Source of the DNA: Polyangiaceae bacterium
Lineage (GTDB): Bacteria > Myxococcota_A > Polyangia > Polyangiales > Polyangiaceae
DNA length: 32,554 nt
Assembly: GCA_022842465.1 (NCBI GenBank)
Contig: JALHPN010000092.1
Coordinates: forward strand, 1-32,554
Direction: 5' to 3'
Shown here: positions 23,263 to 29,818 of the stretch, in pieces
Position numbering within the stretch: the stretch's first letter is position 1
Layout: each line of letters begins with the position of its first letter
Translations under genes and position numbers: made by a program
The notes under the pieces: generated by a model
The model's database searches: none
What the model was told of the DNA's origin: nothing
What the model saw: only the letters and a program-made list of their open reading frames with translations

Positions 23263-24714
23263 TCAGTCACACTCGCGCTTGTACTTCTTCCGTCCCGTCA
23301 CGGGATCGATCGTGAACGGCGGATCGCACGAGACGGCCGGGACCGCCTTCGGCGCAGGCGCGGGCCTGGCGGGGGGCGGAGGCTTCGCGGCCACCTTGGC
23401 CCCGACGCCCTCCTTCACGTCCTTCGCTCTCGCGTCGGTCGCCTTCTGGCCCGACGACGGGGGACCGAGGAGCACGATCGGACGCGCTCCCTCGTGGTCG
23501 ACGCCGTTCGGCGCCGCGGCGGACGGCTTCCTGACGAGGCTCGGCATGACCACCGCGAAAGCCACGAGGGCTGCCGTCGCGAGGAGGCTCGCCACGGCGA
23601 CCGCCACCTTCGCCCCGCCGGCCTTCGCCGGAGGGGCCGCGAGGGAGACGGCAGGACGCGAGACGGAGATGCTCGAGACCTGCGAGTGCGGAGGCTCCGC
23701 GGGGACGTGCTGCGCCGTGTACGACTGCGGGACGCCCGAGAGCGAGGCGCTCTCGATCTCCGCGATCGTCTGGGCGCGCCGCCCGATCTCCCAGCCGCCG
23801 GCGGCTTCGACCCACTCGCCGACCGCGCTCGGGGAGGCGAGGCCGAGCGTCTGCTCGATCGCGACGGCCATCTCGCGGGCGGTCGTGAACCGCTGCGTGG
23901 GATCTCGCGATAGACCGCGCATGACGACGTCGTCCATCGCGGCCGTGACCTCGGGGTTGTGCGCGCTCGGCGGATCGATGCGCCCCTCGAGCACGCGCAT
24001 GAGGACGATCGCCTCCGTCTCACCGTCGAAGAGGCGGCGACCCGCGAGGGCCTCCCACAGGACGACGGCCGCCGCGTAGATGTCCGTCTGGCGGTTCACG
24101 CTGCCGGCGTTCAGCTGCTCGGGGGGCATGTACGCGAGCTTGCCCTTGACCTGGCCGTCGCGCGTCGTCTGGAGGCGCCCGGCGGCCTTCGCGACGCCGA
24201 AGTCGAGCACGCGCGCGACGCCGTCGAGGCCGACGAGGATGTTCTGGGGAGAGACGTCCCGGTGGACGATGCCGAGCTCTCGCCCCTGCTCGTCCTTCGC
24301 GACGTGGGCGGCGTGGAGGCCGTGGAGGACGGACGAGAGCACCGTCGCCGTCACGCGCGGCGAGGGGGGCACCGCCTTCGCCCACGCGTTCTTCAGCAGT
24401 TTGGAGAACGCCTCCCCGGGGACGTACTCCATGACGATGAAGATTTCCTCCGGGAGTGCCACGACGTCGAGCGTCGGGACGACGTTGGGGTGACGGATAC
24501 GCCCGACGAGCCGCGCCTCGTCGAGGAACATCGAGACGAACTCGGGGTCCTTCGCGAACTGCGGATGCAGCCGCTTGATCGCGACCGTGCGCGAGAAGCC
24601 GACGGGCCCGCTGAGGCGCCCGAAGTGGACCGTCGCCATCCCGCCGGACGCAATCTCGCCGTAGAGCACGTAGCGTCCGACGCTACGCGGCATCTGGGGC
24701 CCGGGAGCGGACAT
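23263..24714 (-). CDS. Transmembrane Ser/Thr protein kinase (HRDVSPQN type)
   Basis: A 483-residue kinase. The kinase domain (about 14-285) has IASGGMATVHFG, Lys47 in VAIK, catalytic loop HRDVSPQN (Asp153) and DFG (171-173). The DVSPQN variant is frequent in myxobacterial kinases and keeps the catalytic Asp and Asn. After a Ser/Pro linker, one membrane helix lies near 372-392 (VAVASLLATAALVAFAVVMPSL). A short Pro/Ala/Lys-rich extracytoplasmic tail ends with two Cys (CDPPFTIDPVTGRKKYKREC). The ATG is at 24714, with an alternative Met at residue 8. It is the first gene of the minus-strand cluster and diverges from dut across 121 bp. Confidence 0.93.
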   Translation of the reverse strand: MSAPGPQMPRSVGRYVLYGEIASGGMATVHFGRLSGPVGFSRTVAIKRLHPQFAKDPEFVSMFLDEARLVGRIRHPNVVPTLDVVALPEEIFIVMEYVPGEAFSKLLKNAWAKAVPPSPRVTATVLSSVLHGLHAAHVAKDEQGRELGIVHRDVSPQNILVGLDGVARVLDFGVAKAAGRLQTTRDGQVKGKLAYMPPEQLNAGSVNRQTDIYAAAVVLWEALAGRRLFDGETEAIVLMRVLEGRIDPPSAHNPEVTAAMDDVVMRGLSRDPTQRFTTAREMAVAIEQTLGLASPSAVGEWVEAAGGWEIGRRAQTIAEIESASLSGVPQSYTAQHVPAEPPHSQVSSISVSRPAVSLAAPPAKAGGAKVAVAVASLLATAALVAFAVVMPSLVRKPSAAAPNGVDHEGARPIVLLGPPSSGQKATDARAKDVKEGVGAKVAAKPPPPARPAPAPKAVPAVSCDPPFTIDPVTGRKKYKRECD

Positions 24715-24802
24715 ACCTGGCAGAGCGTACCTGCAAACGTCGGATGGGGCCGCGCCTGGAGCGCGACCAGACGCGATTTGTCGGCGGAGCGGCCTCCTTC
24801 TC

Positions 24803-24825
24803 GCCTACGCGAAGGTGGTGTAGGC
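24803..24825. promoter_or_regulatory. Short inverted repeat in the dut leader
   Basis: GCCTAC (24803-24808) and GTAGGC (24820-24825) are separated by 11 nt and end 10 nt before the dut ATG. It could be an operator half-site pair or a leader hairpin. Six-base arms are weak evidence. Confidence 0.25.
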
Positions 24826-24835
24826 AGCTCGCGCC

Positions 24836-25315
24836 ATGCACGATCCCTTGCAGATCCGCGTCCAGCGCGTGGGCGACGTCGCCGTCCCCCTCCCGCGCTA
24901 CCAGTCCGAGGAGGCGGCCGGGATGGACCTCCACGCGGCCCTCCCGGCGCCGGTGACGCTCTCGCCGCTCGCTCGCGCGAAGATCCCGACGGGCCTCGCG
25001 TTCGCGATCCCGCGCGGCTTCGAGGCGCAAGTCAGGCCTCGCTCGGGGCTCGCAGCGAAGCACGGCGTCACCGTCCTCAACAGCCCTGGCACCATCGACT
25101 CGGACTACCGCGGCGAGGTTGCCGTCGTTCTCGTGAACCTCGGGAGTGATCCCGTCACGATCGCGCCCGGCGACCGGATCGCGCAGGTCGTCTTCGCGCG
25201 GCACGCGACGGCCGCCCTGGTGGAGGTCGCGGCGCTCGACGCGACGGACCGCGGTGCTGGCGGCTACGGATCGACCGGGCGGGGTCTCGGAGGGGCAGAG
25301 CCCCCCGAGCGCTGA
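24836..25315 (+). CDS. dut: dUTP diphosphatase
   Basis: A 159-residue trimeric dUTPase that hydrolyses dUTP to dUMP and pyrophosphate, supplying dUMP for thymidylate and keeping uracil out of DNA. All five motifs are present in order: AGMDLHA (28-34), RPRSGLAAKHG (67-77), NSPGTIDSDYRGEV (82-95, catalytic Asp88), GDRIAQVVF (112-120) and RGAGGYGSTG (139-148, the loop that closes over the base). The tail after motif V is slightly longer than usual (RGLGGAEPPER) and is encoded by a strong hairpin. The stop touches the stop of the convergent regulator gene with no base between them. Confidence 0.97.
   Translation: MHDPLQIRVQRVGDVAVPLPRYQSEEAAGMDLHAALPAPVTLSPLARAKIPTGLAFAIPRGFEAQVRPRSGLAAKHGVTVLNSPGTIDSDYRGEVAVVLVNLGSDPVTIAPGDRIAQVVFARHATAALVEVAALDATDRGAGGYGSTGRGLGGAEPPER
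25286..25309. terminator. Hairpin within the dut 3' end, possible bidirectional terminator
   Basis: CTCGG-GGGGC (25286-25296, with one bulged A) pairs with GCCCC-CCGAG (25300-25309) around an AGA loop, a very stable 10-bp stem. It lies in the last codons of dut and just downstream of the stop of the opposing regulator gene. No T-run follows on either strand, so termination would be weak or factor-assisted. Confidence 0.35.
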
Positions 25316-26815
25316 TCAGCCCTCGCCGCGCTTGATCTGGTAGCCGCGGATCTTCTTGTGGAGGTTCGTCCGCTCGACGCCGAGGATCACGGCGGTGCGC
25401 GAGATGTTCCACCCCGTCAGCTTGAGCGTGTCGACGATGTACCGCCGCTCGGTGTGCTCCCGGTACTCGCGCAGCGTGAGGTAGGTCCCCGGCACGGGCG
25501 CCGACGCGGAGCGTGAGGTCTGCGGCTCGGGCTCGAGCGAGATGACGTCCGGCGCGGCGTCGTCGAAGGCGTCCGCCGCCGTCGCCTCCTCCTCGCCGAA
25601 CGGGCTCTCGTGCGGGTCCTCCGGGAGATCCGCGATGGTCACGCGGTCGCCCGAGAGGATCGCCATCCGCTCGACCACGTTCTTCAGCTCGCGGACGTTG
25701 CCCGGCCACTTCCGTGAGGTGAGCGCGCGGATCACGGCGTCGTCCATCGGCTTCGGCTTGGTGCCGTTCTCCTTGGCGAAGCCCTGCATGAACGAGTGCG
25801 CGAGGACGGGGATGTCCTCGACGCGCTCCCGGAGGCTCGGGCTCCGGAGCGGGAAGACGTTCAGGCGGAAGAAGAGGTCTTCACGGAACGCGCCCGACTC
25901 GACGCCGCGCGCGAGGTCCTTGTTCGTCGCCGCGAGGACGCGGACGTCGACGTGGATGACGTGCTCGCTACCCACGCGCGAGATCTCCCCGGACTGGAGG
26001 GCGCGGAGCACCTTCGCCTGCGCGACGAGGTCCATGTCGCCGATCTCGTCCAGGAAGAGCGTGCCGCCGTGGGCTTGCTCGAAGAAGCCGCGCCGCCTCG
26101 CCTGCGCGCCCGTGAAGGCGCCCTTCTCGTGACCGAAGAGCTCCGACTCGATGAGCTCGCGCGGGATCGCTGCGCAGTTGACCTTCACGAAGGGCCCGTC
26201 GGTGCGCGGGCTGAGGCGATGGATCGCCCGCGCGATGAGCTCCTTGCCCGTGCCGCTCTCCCCCGTGATGAGGACGCTCGCGCGCGTCGGCGCCACCTTC
26301 TCGATCTCGTGGAAGATGCGCTGCATCGGCGCGCTCTTCCCGATCATCTCGTACTTCGCGAGCTGCTCGCGCGACACCTCGGCGAGCGCCCGCTTCGCCT
26401 GCGCCGTGTCGAGCACGTTCTTGACGCTGACGAGGACGCGCTCGCGGGCGAGGGGCTTCTCGAAGAAGTCGCTCGCGCCGAGCTTGATCGCGTGCACGGC
26501 GTCGTTGACCGTGGCGTGCCCGCTGATGACGACGATGGGGAGGTCCCTCGTCGGCTCCTCGCGCCGGATGCGCTCGAGCGCCTCGAGGCCGCTCATCCCG
26601 GGGAGCTTCACGTCGAGGATCGCGAGGTCGACGGGCGTGTCGGGGTTGCCGAGGATCTCGAGGCCGAGCTCCGCGGTCTCGGCGCCCATCACCTTGTAAC
26701 CCTCGCCCTCGAGGACGAGCTGCAGCGTGCGCCGGATGTTCTTCTCGTCGTCGACGACGAGGATCGTCTTCGCCGTCGGGGCCGCTTCCTCCGATTTCTC
26801 GTCCGGGCTCGTCAT
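25316..26815 (-). CDS. NtrC-family sigma-54-dependent response regulator
   Basis: A 499-residue regulator with the full NtrC layout. The receiver domain (about 17-135) has Asp22/23, phospho-acceptor Asp68 in AILDVKLPG and Lys120. The AAA+ domain has Walker A GESGTGKE (185-192), the sigma-54 contact loop GAFTGA (232-237), Walker B GGTLFLDEIGD and the arginine-finger region FREDLFFRLNVFPL. An acidic linker then leads to a Fis-type helix-turn-helix ending WNISRTAVILGVERTNLHKKIRGYQI. It should activate sigma-54 promoters when phosphorylated. No histidine kinase is nearby. It is the last gene of the envelope cluster, 19 bp after the serine protease gene. The overall layout is closest to NtrX/NtrC. 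Confidence 0.95.
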   Translation of the reverse strand: MTSPDEKSEEAAPTAKTILVVDDEKNIRRTLQLVLEGEGYKVMGAETAELGLEILGNPDTPVDLAILDVKLPGMSGLEALERIRREEPTRDLPIVVISGHATVNDAVHAIKLGASDFFEKPLARERVLVSVKNVLDTAQAKRALAEVSREQLAKYEMIGKSAPMQRIFHEIEKVAPTRASVLITGESGTGKELIARAIHRLSPRTDGPFVKVNCAAIPRELIESELFGHEKGAFTGAQARRRGFFEQAHGGTLFLDEIGDMDLVAQAKVLRALQSGEISRVGSEHVIHVDVRVLAATNKDLARGVESGAFREDLFFRLNVFPLRSPSLRERVEDIPVLAHSFMQGFAKENGTKPKPMDDAVIRALTSRKWPGNVRELKNVVERMAILSGDRVTIADLPEDPHESPFGEEEATAADAFDDAAPDVISLEPEPQTSRSASAPVPGTYLTLREYREHTERRYIVDTLKLTGWNISRTAVILGVERTNLHKKIRGYQIKRGEG

Positions 26816-26834
26816 CGGCGGCGGAGGATAGCGC

Positions 26835-28061
26835 TCATGGCGTGAGCCCGACGAGGATCCGGTGCGTCGAATACTCCGGATGGTTCACGTCGAGCGCGTA
26901 GCCGTACGACACTTCGAAGGCGCCGAGGTGGAGGACGCCCTGGGCCATGGGCATGATCCCGCCGCCGCGGATGCGGGTCGTGGACGACGTGAGGACGGGC
27001 CCGAGCGCCGGGTCGAGCCTCGCGGCGAGGCGCGTCTCCTCGCCGCGGTCGATCGTGGCGAGCATCCCACCGCCGAAGGTCACGTACGTCGGGAAGGCGT
27101 ACGGGAAGAAGAGGACGCGGTAGCCGAGGACGAGCTCGCCGAAGAGGCGGCGCATCGAGCGGTCGACGACGGGGTCCGTGCTCTCGGCGTCCCGCCCGGC
27201 GAAGGCGATGCCGAGGCGGGTCGTCAGCGAGACGCGGTCCGCGAAGACGACGCTCCCGCCGAGATACGGCCCGAAGTACGTCGCGGCGTCGCCGTGGACG
27301 GCCAGGCCGAAGGCGCCGTCCTTGAAGCTCGCGGTGCCGAGGAAGCGCCTCTTCCGGATCTCGCCCGTCAGCTTCTCGAGGTGTAGGACGGGGACGCCGA
27401 AGCCGATCCGTCCTTCGAGGAGACGATCCGCGATCGCGACGACGTGTCCGTCGCAGGTGAGCATCGGGCCGCCCGAGTTGCCGGGCGAAAGGAGCGCGTC
27501 GGTCTGGAGGAAGGCCTCGCCGCGGGCGCTGACGATGCCCTGCGAGACGCTGAAGTTGAGGAGCCCCTCGAGGTCGGGCGAACCGCGCGCGAGCGAGCCG
27601 TACGGGTTGCCGATCGCGAGGATCGGCGCACCGATCGGCACCTGGCGTCGAGGCACGAGCGGAGGAGACGCGGCGGGCTCCGCGAGCTCGAGGATCGCGA
27701 GATCGTGCCCGTCGTCCCACGCGACGACCTCGGCGGCGGTCACCTTGCCGTCGGGGAACTCCACGCGGACGCCGCGTCCGAGGTCGACGACGTGGAGGGC
27801 GGTCGCGACGTGGCTCCGGGAGTGGAAGACGAAGCCCGTGCCGAGCCCGCCGTCGGGGCGCGTGATGCGCACGACGCTCGGCTTCGTCACGCGGTAGACG
27901 CGCTCGATGAAGGCCTGCTCGCAGGCCGGCCCGGGAGGCTCGTCGGGCGCGCGCGCGAGGCCCTGGGGCTCCTCTGCGCGCGCTTCCGGCGCCCCGAGGA
28001 GGAGCGAGGCCGTGACGACGAGCGAGGCGAGCCGAGAGGCCGCGCGCCCGCGCTCGCTCAC
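26835..28061 (-). CDS. Trypsin-like (HtrA-type) serine protease with C-terminal beta-barrel-like domain
   Basis: A 408-residue exported protein with signal peptide LASLVVTASLLLGAPEARA. The protease domain has His90 in ATALHVVD, Asp120 in DDGHDLAILEL and Ser196 in SPGNSGGPML, so the triad is complete in the DegP/HtrA arrangement. No PDZ domain follows. The last 180 residues instead alternate polar and aromatic/hydrophobic residues in strand-length blocks (YFGPYLGGSVVF, VSLTTRLGIAF, FGELVLGYRVLFF, LGAFEVSYGYALDV), like a small outer-membrane barrel. The start is GTG, overlapping the BamD stop by 4 nt (GTGA). Its neighbours suggest a role in outer-membrane protein handling. Confidence 0.83.
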   Translation of the reverse strand: MSERGRAASRLASLVVTASLLLGAPEARAEEPQGLARAPDEPPGPACEQAFIERVYRVTKPSVVRITRPDGGLGTGFVFHSRSHVATALHVVDLGRGVRVEFPDGKVTAAEVVAWDDGHDLAILELAEPAASPPLVPRRQVPIGAPILAIGNPYGSLARGSPDLEGLLNFSVSQGIVSARGEAFLQTDALLSPGNSGGPMLTCDGHVVAIADRLLEGRIGFGVPVLHLEKLTGEIRKRRFLGTASFKDGAFGLAVHGDAATYFGPYLGGSVVFADRVSLTTRLGIAFAGRDAESTDPVVDRSMRRLFGELVLGYRVLFFPYAFPTYVTFGGGMLATIDRGEETRLAARLDPALGPVLTSSTTRIRGGGIMPMAQGVLHLGAFEVSYGYALDVNHPEYSTHRILVGLTP

Positions 28062-28915
28062 ACCCCGCGCTCCTTCATGTACGTGAGGTAGTTCGTCGCC
28101 TGGGCCGTGAGCGGGCTCCGCGCGAAGTCCCGGAGGATGAGCTCGAACGCGCCGCGGGCCTCGGCGTACTTCTTCATCTTCAGGTAGACCTCACCGAGGA
28201 GGAGGAGGGCCTCGGCCTCGAGGCCGCTGTCGACGACCTCGCTCCCCGAGCCGCCGCGGGCGGTCGAGACCTGCGCGAAGTTCCGCATCGCGTACTGGAT
28301 GCGGAGGACGGCCGCCTCGAAGTTGTCGCGATCGAGGTAGAAGCGCGCGACGTAGAGCTCGTGCCGCATCAAGCGCGCGACGACGTCGACGAGCAGCTCG
28401 CGGACGCGCGCCGTGTCCTTCCCCTTCGGGTAGTCCTGGACGTAGCCCTTCAGCTCCTTGAAGGCGTCGAGGATGATCGCCTGATCCCGCTCGTCCGCGG
28501 TCGGCAGGAGGAACGAGTCGCCGATCTGCTTGTACTGCGCCTCGGCGATCTTGGACCGCGCGTACGACACCTCTTCGACGTCGGCGCGGTGATCGTGGAC
28601 GAACTGGCGGTAGCCGCGGATGGCCTCGGCGAACTTCTCCTGCTCGAAGTCGGCGTCCGAGATGCGGAGCTCGGCGAGCTTCGCGTACTTCGAGTAGTGG
28701 TATTTCCGCTTCACCTCGCGGAACAGCTGCTGCGCCTCGAGGTAGTTCTTCGACTTCAGCTCCTCGTACGCCGCCTCGTAGGCGCGCCGCGCGTCCTCGG
28801 TGTACCCGAGCGCGCTCCGCGGCTCCTGCTTGTCACAGCCGGTGACCAGCGCGGCGCTCGCCAGGGCCGAGCCGAGCACGCACGCGGTGACGAGGTACCG
28901 GACCGGACGGGACAT
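28058..28915 (-). CDS. bamD: Outer membrane assembly lipoprotein BamD
   Basis: A 285-residue TPR lipoprotein. From ATG 28915, MSRPVRYLVT... leads to lipobox VTGC (Cys27). TPR-type helix pairs follow: AYEAAYEELKSKNYLEAQQLFREVKRKYHYSKYAKLAEL is the classical BamD first repeat, followed by DADFEQEKFAEAIRGYRQFVHDH and, near the C-terminus, EALLLLGEVYLKMKKYAEARGAFELIL. BamD is the essential partner of BamA in folding outer-membrane barrels. An upstream in-frame ATG at 28948 overlaps the preceding stop (ATGA) with GGGGAG beside it and could be the true start, giving an unusually long signal peptide. An insertion after about residue 110 (KQIGDSFLLPTADERDQAI) is typical of delta-type BamD. Confidence 0.88.
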   Translation of the reverse strand: MSRPVRYLVTACVLGSALASAALVTGCDKQEPRSALGYTEDARRAYEAAYEELKSKNYLEAQQLFREVKRKYHYSKYAKLAELRISDADFEQEKFAEAIRGYRQFVHDHRADVEEVSYARSKIAEAQYKQIGDSFLLPTADERDQAIILDAFKELKGYVQDYPKGKDTARVRELLVDVVARLMRHELYVARFYLDRDNFEAAVLRIQYAMRNFAQVSTARGGSGSEVVDSGLEAEALLLLGEVYLKMKKYAEARGAFELILRDFARSPLTAQATNYLTYMKERGV

Positions 28916-28944
28916 GGGCCCGAGCGTATACACCGTCTGCGCGC

Positions 28945-29244
28945 TCATTTCTCCCCCCGCCATCGGACGATGCGGAGCGGCGGCGCCTCCTCGTCGGCCT
29001 TCGCTTGCCGATAGGCCGTCCGCACGATGAGCCGCACCTTCTCGGCGAGCTCGGCGTGACCCTCGGGCGGCGTGCCCGAGAACGTCACCTCCACCCGGCC
29101 GTCCTCGGCGACGACGACGGCCATGGGATGGGAGGCCAACGGCAGATGCGCCGCACCTTCGTACGTCCAGGGGCCCCCGTCGCCCCGGGGGCGGGTGAGC
29201 TCGATCCGAACGCCGGTCTCCGGCCTCTCGCCTGCGATGGACAT
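28945..29244 (-). CDS. Small conserved-looking protein upstream of bamD
   Basis: A 99-residue protein starting MSIAGERPETGVRIELTRP. Two strand-rich segments (WTYEGAAHLPLASHPMAVVVAEDGRVEVTFSG) and a helix (HAELAEKVRLIVRTAYRQA) form a compact alpha/beta protein without signal or membrane segment. I do not recognise the family. The frame is open far upstream antisense to greA, but coding character begins at ATG 29244. The stop overlaps a possible bamD start by ATGA, so it likely heads the envelope operon. It diverges from greA across 84 bp. Confidence 0.6.
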   Translation of the reverse strand: MSIAGERPETGVRIELTRPRGDGGPWTYEGAAHLPLASHPMAVVVAEDGRVEVTFSGTPPEGHAELAEKVRLIVRTAYRQAKADEEAPPLRIVRWRGEK

Positions 29245-29294
29245 GACGTAGGGCGCCCGCTTAGCACGATCGAGGATCGGCCGGAGGGGTCCCA

Positions 29295-29313
29295 AGCACG
29301 GCGCGGCCGTGCT
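29295..29313. promoter_or_regulatory. Perfect 8-bp hairpin in the greA leader
   Basis: AGCACGGC (29295-29302) pairs with GCCGTGCT (29306-29313) around a GCG loop. It ends one base before the AGGAAGG ribosome site of greA, so it could affect greA translation or mark the end of an RNA. No T-run follows on either strand. Confidence 0.4.
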
Positions 29314-29328
29314 AGGAAGGGCCCCGCC

Positions 29329-29805
29329 ATGGTGGACAAGAACCCCATCACCCCCGAAGGCTGCCAGAAGCTGCGCGACGAGCTGCTCCACCGGAAGACG
29401 GTGGAGCGTCCGCTCATCACGCAGATGATCGCGGAGGCCCGCGCGCACGGTGACCTGAGCGAGAACGCCGAGTACCACGCGGCGCGCGAGCGAGGCGGGT
29501 TCAACGAGGGCCGCATCAAGGAGCTCGAGGACAAGCTCGCGCGTGCCGAGATCATCGATCCGTCGAAGATCGAGAGCGACAAGATCGCGTTCGGCGCCAT
29601 CGTGAAGCTCTTCAACACGGAGACCGAGGAAGAGGTCACCTACCGGCTCATCGGCGCCGACGAAGCGGACCTGGCTGCCGGGAGCATCAGCATCTCGAGC
29701 CCGATCGCGCGATCGCTCGTCGGCAAGGAAGTCGGCGACGAGGTGAAGGTGCGGACGCCCGCCGGCGAGCGCGTCTACGAGGTCCTCGAGGTCTCCTACA
29801 AGTAG
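29329..29805 (+). CDS. greA: Transcription elongation factor GreA
   Basis: A 158-residue factor, the standard length. The N-terminal coiled coil carries the acidic tip motif GDLSENAEYHAARE that reaches the RNA polymerase active site and stimulates cleavage of backtracked RNA. The C-terminal FKBP-like domain has YRLIGADEADLAAGSISISSPIARSLVGKEVGDEV and ends EVLEVSYK. ATG 29329 is preceded by AGGAAGG at 8 nt. recG follows after 13 bp, so the two are probably co-transcribed. Confidence 0.97.
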   Translation: MVDKNPITPEGCQKLRDELLHRKTVERPLITQMIAEARAHGDLSENAEYHAARERGGFNEGRIKELEDKLARAEIIDPSKIESDKIAFGAIVKLFNTETEEEVTYRLIGADEADLAAGSISISSPIARSLVGKEVGDEVKVRTPAGERVYEVLEVSYK

Positions 29806-29818
29806 CCGGCGCCGGGCG

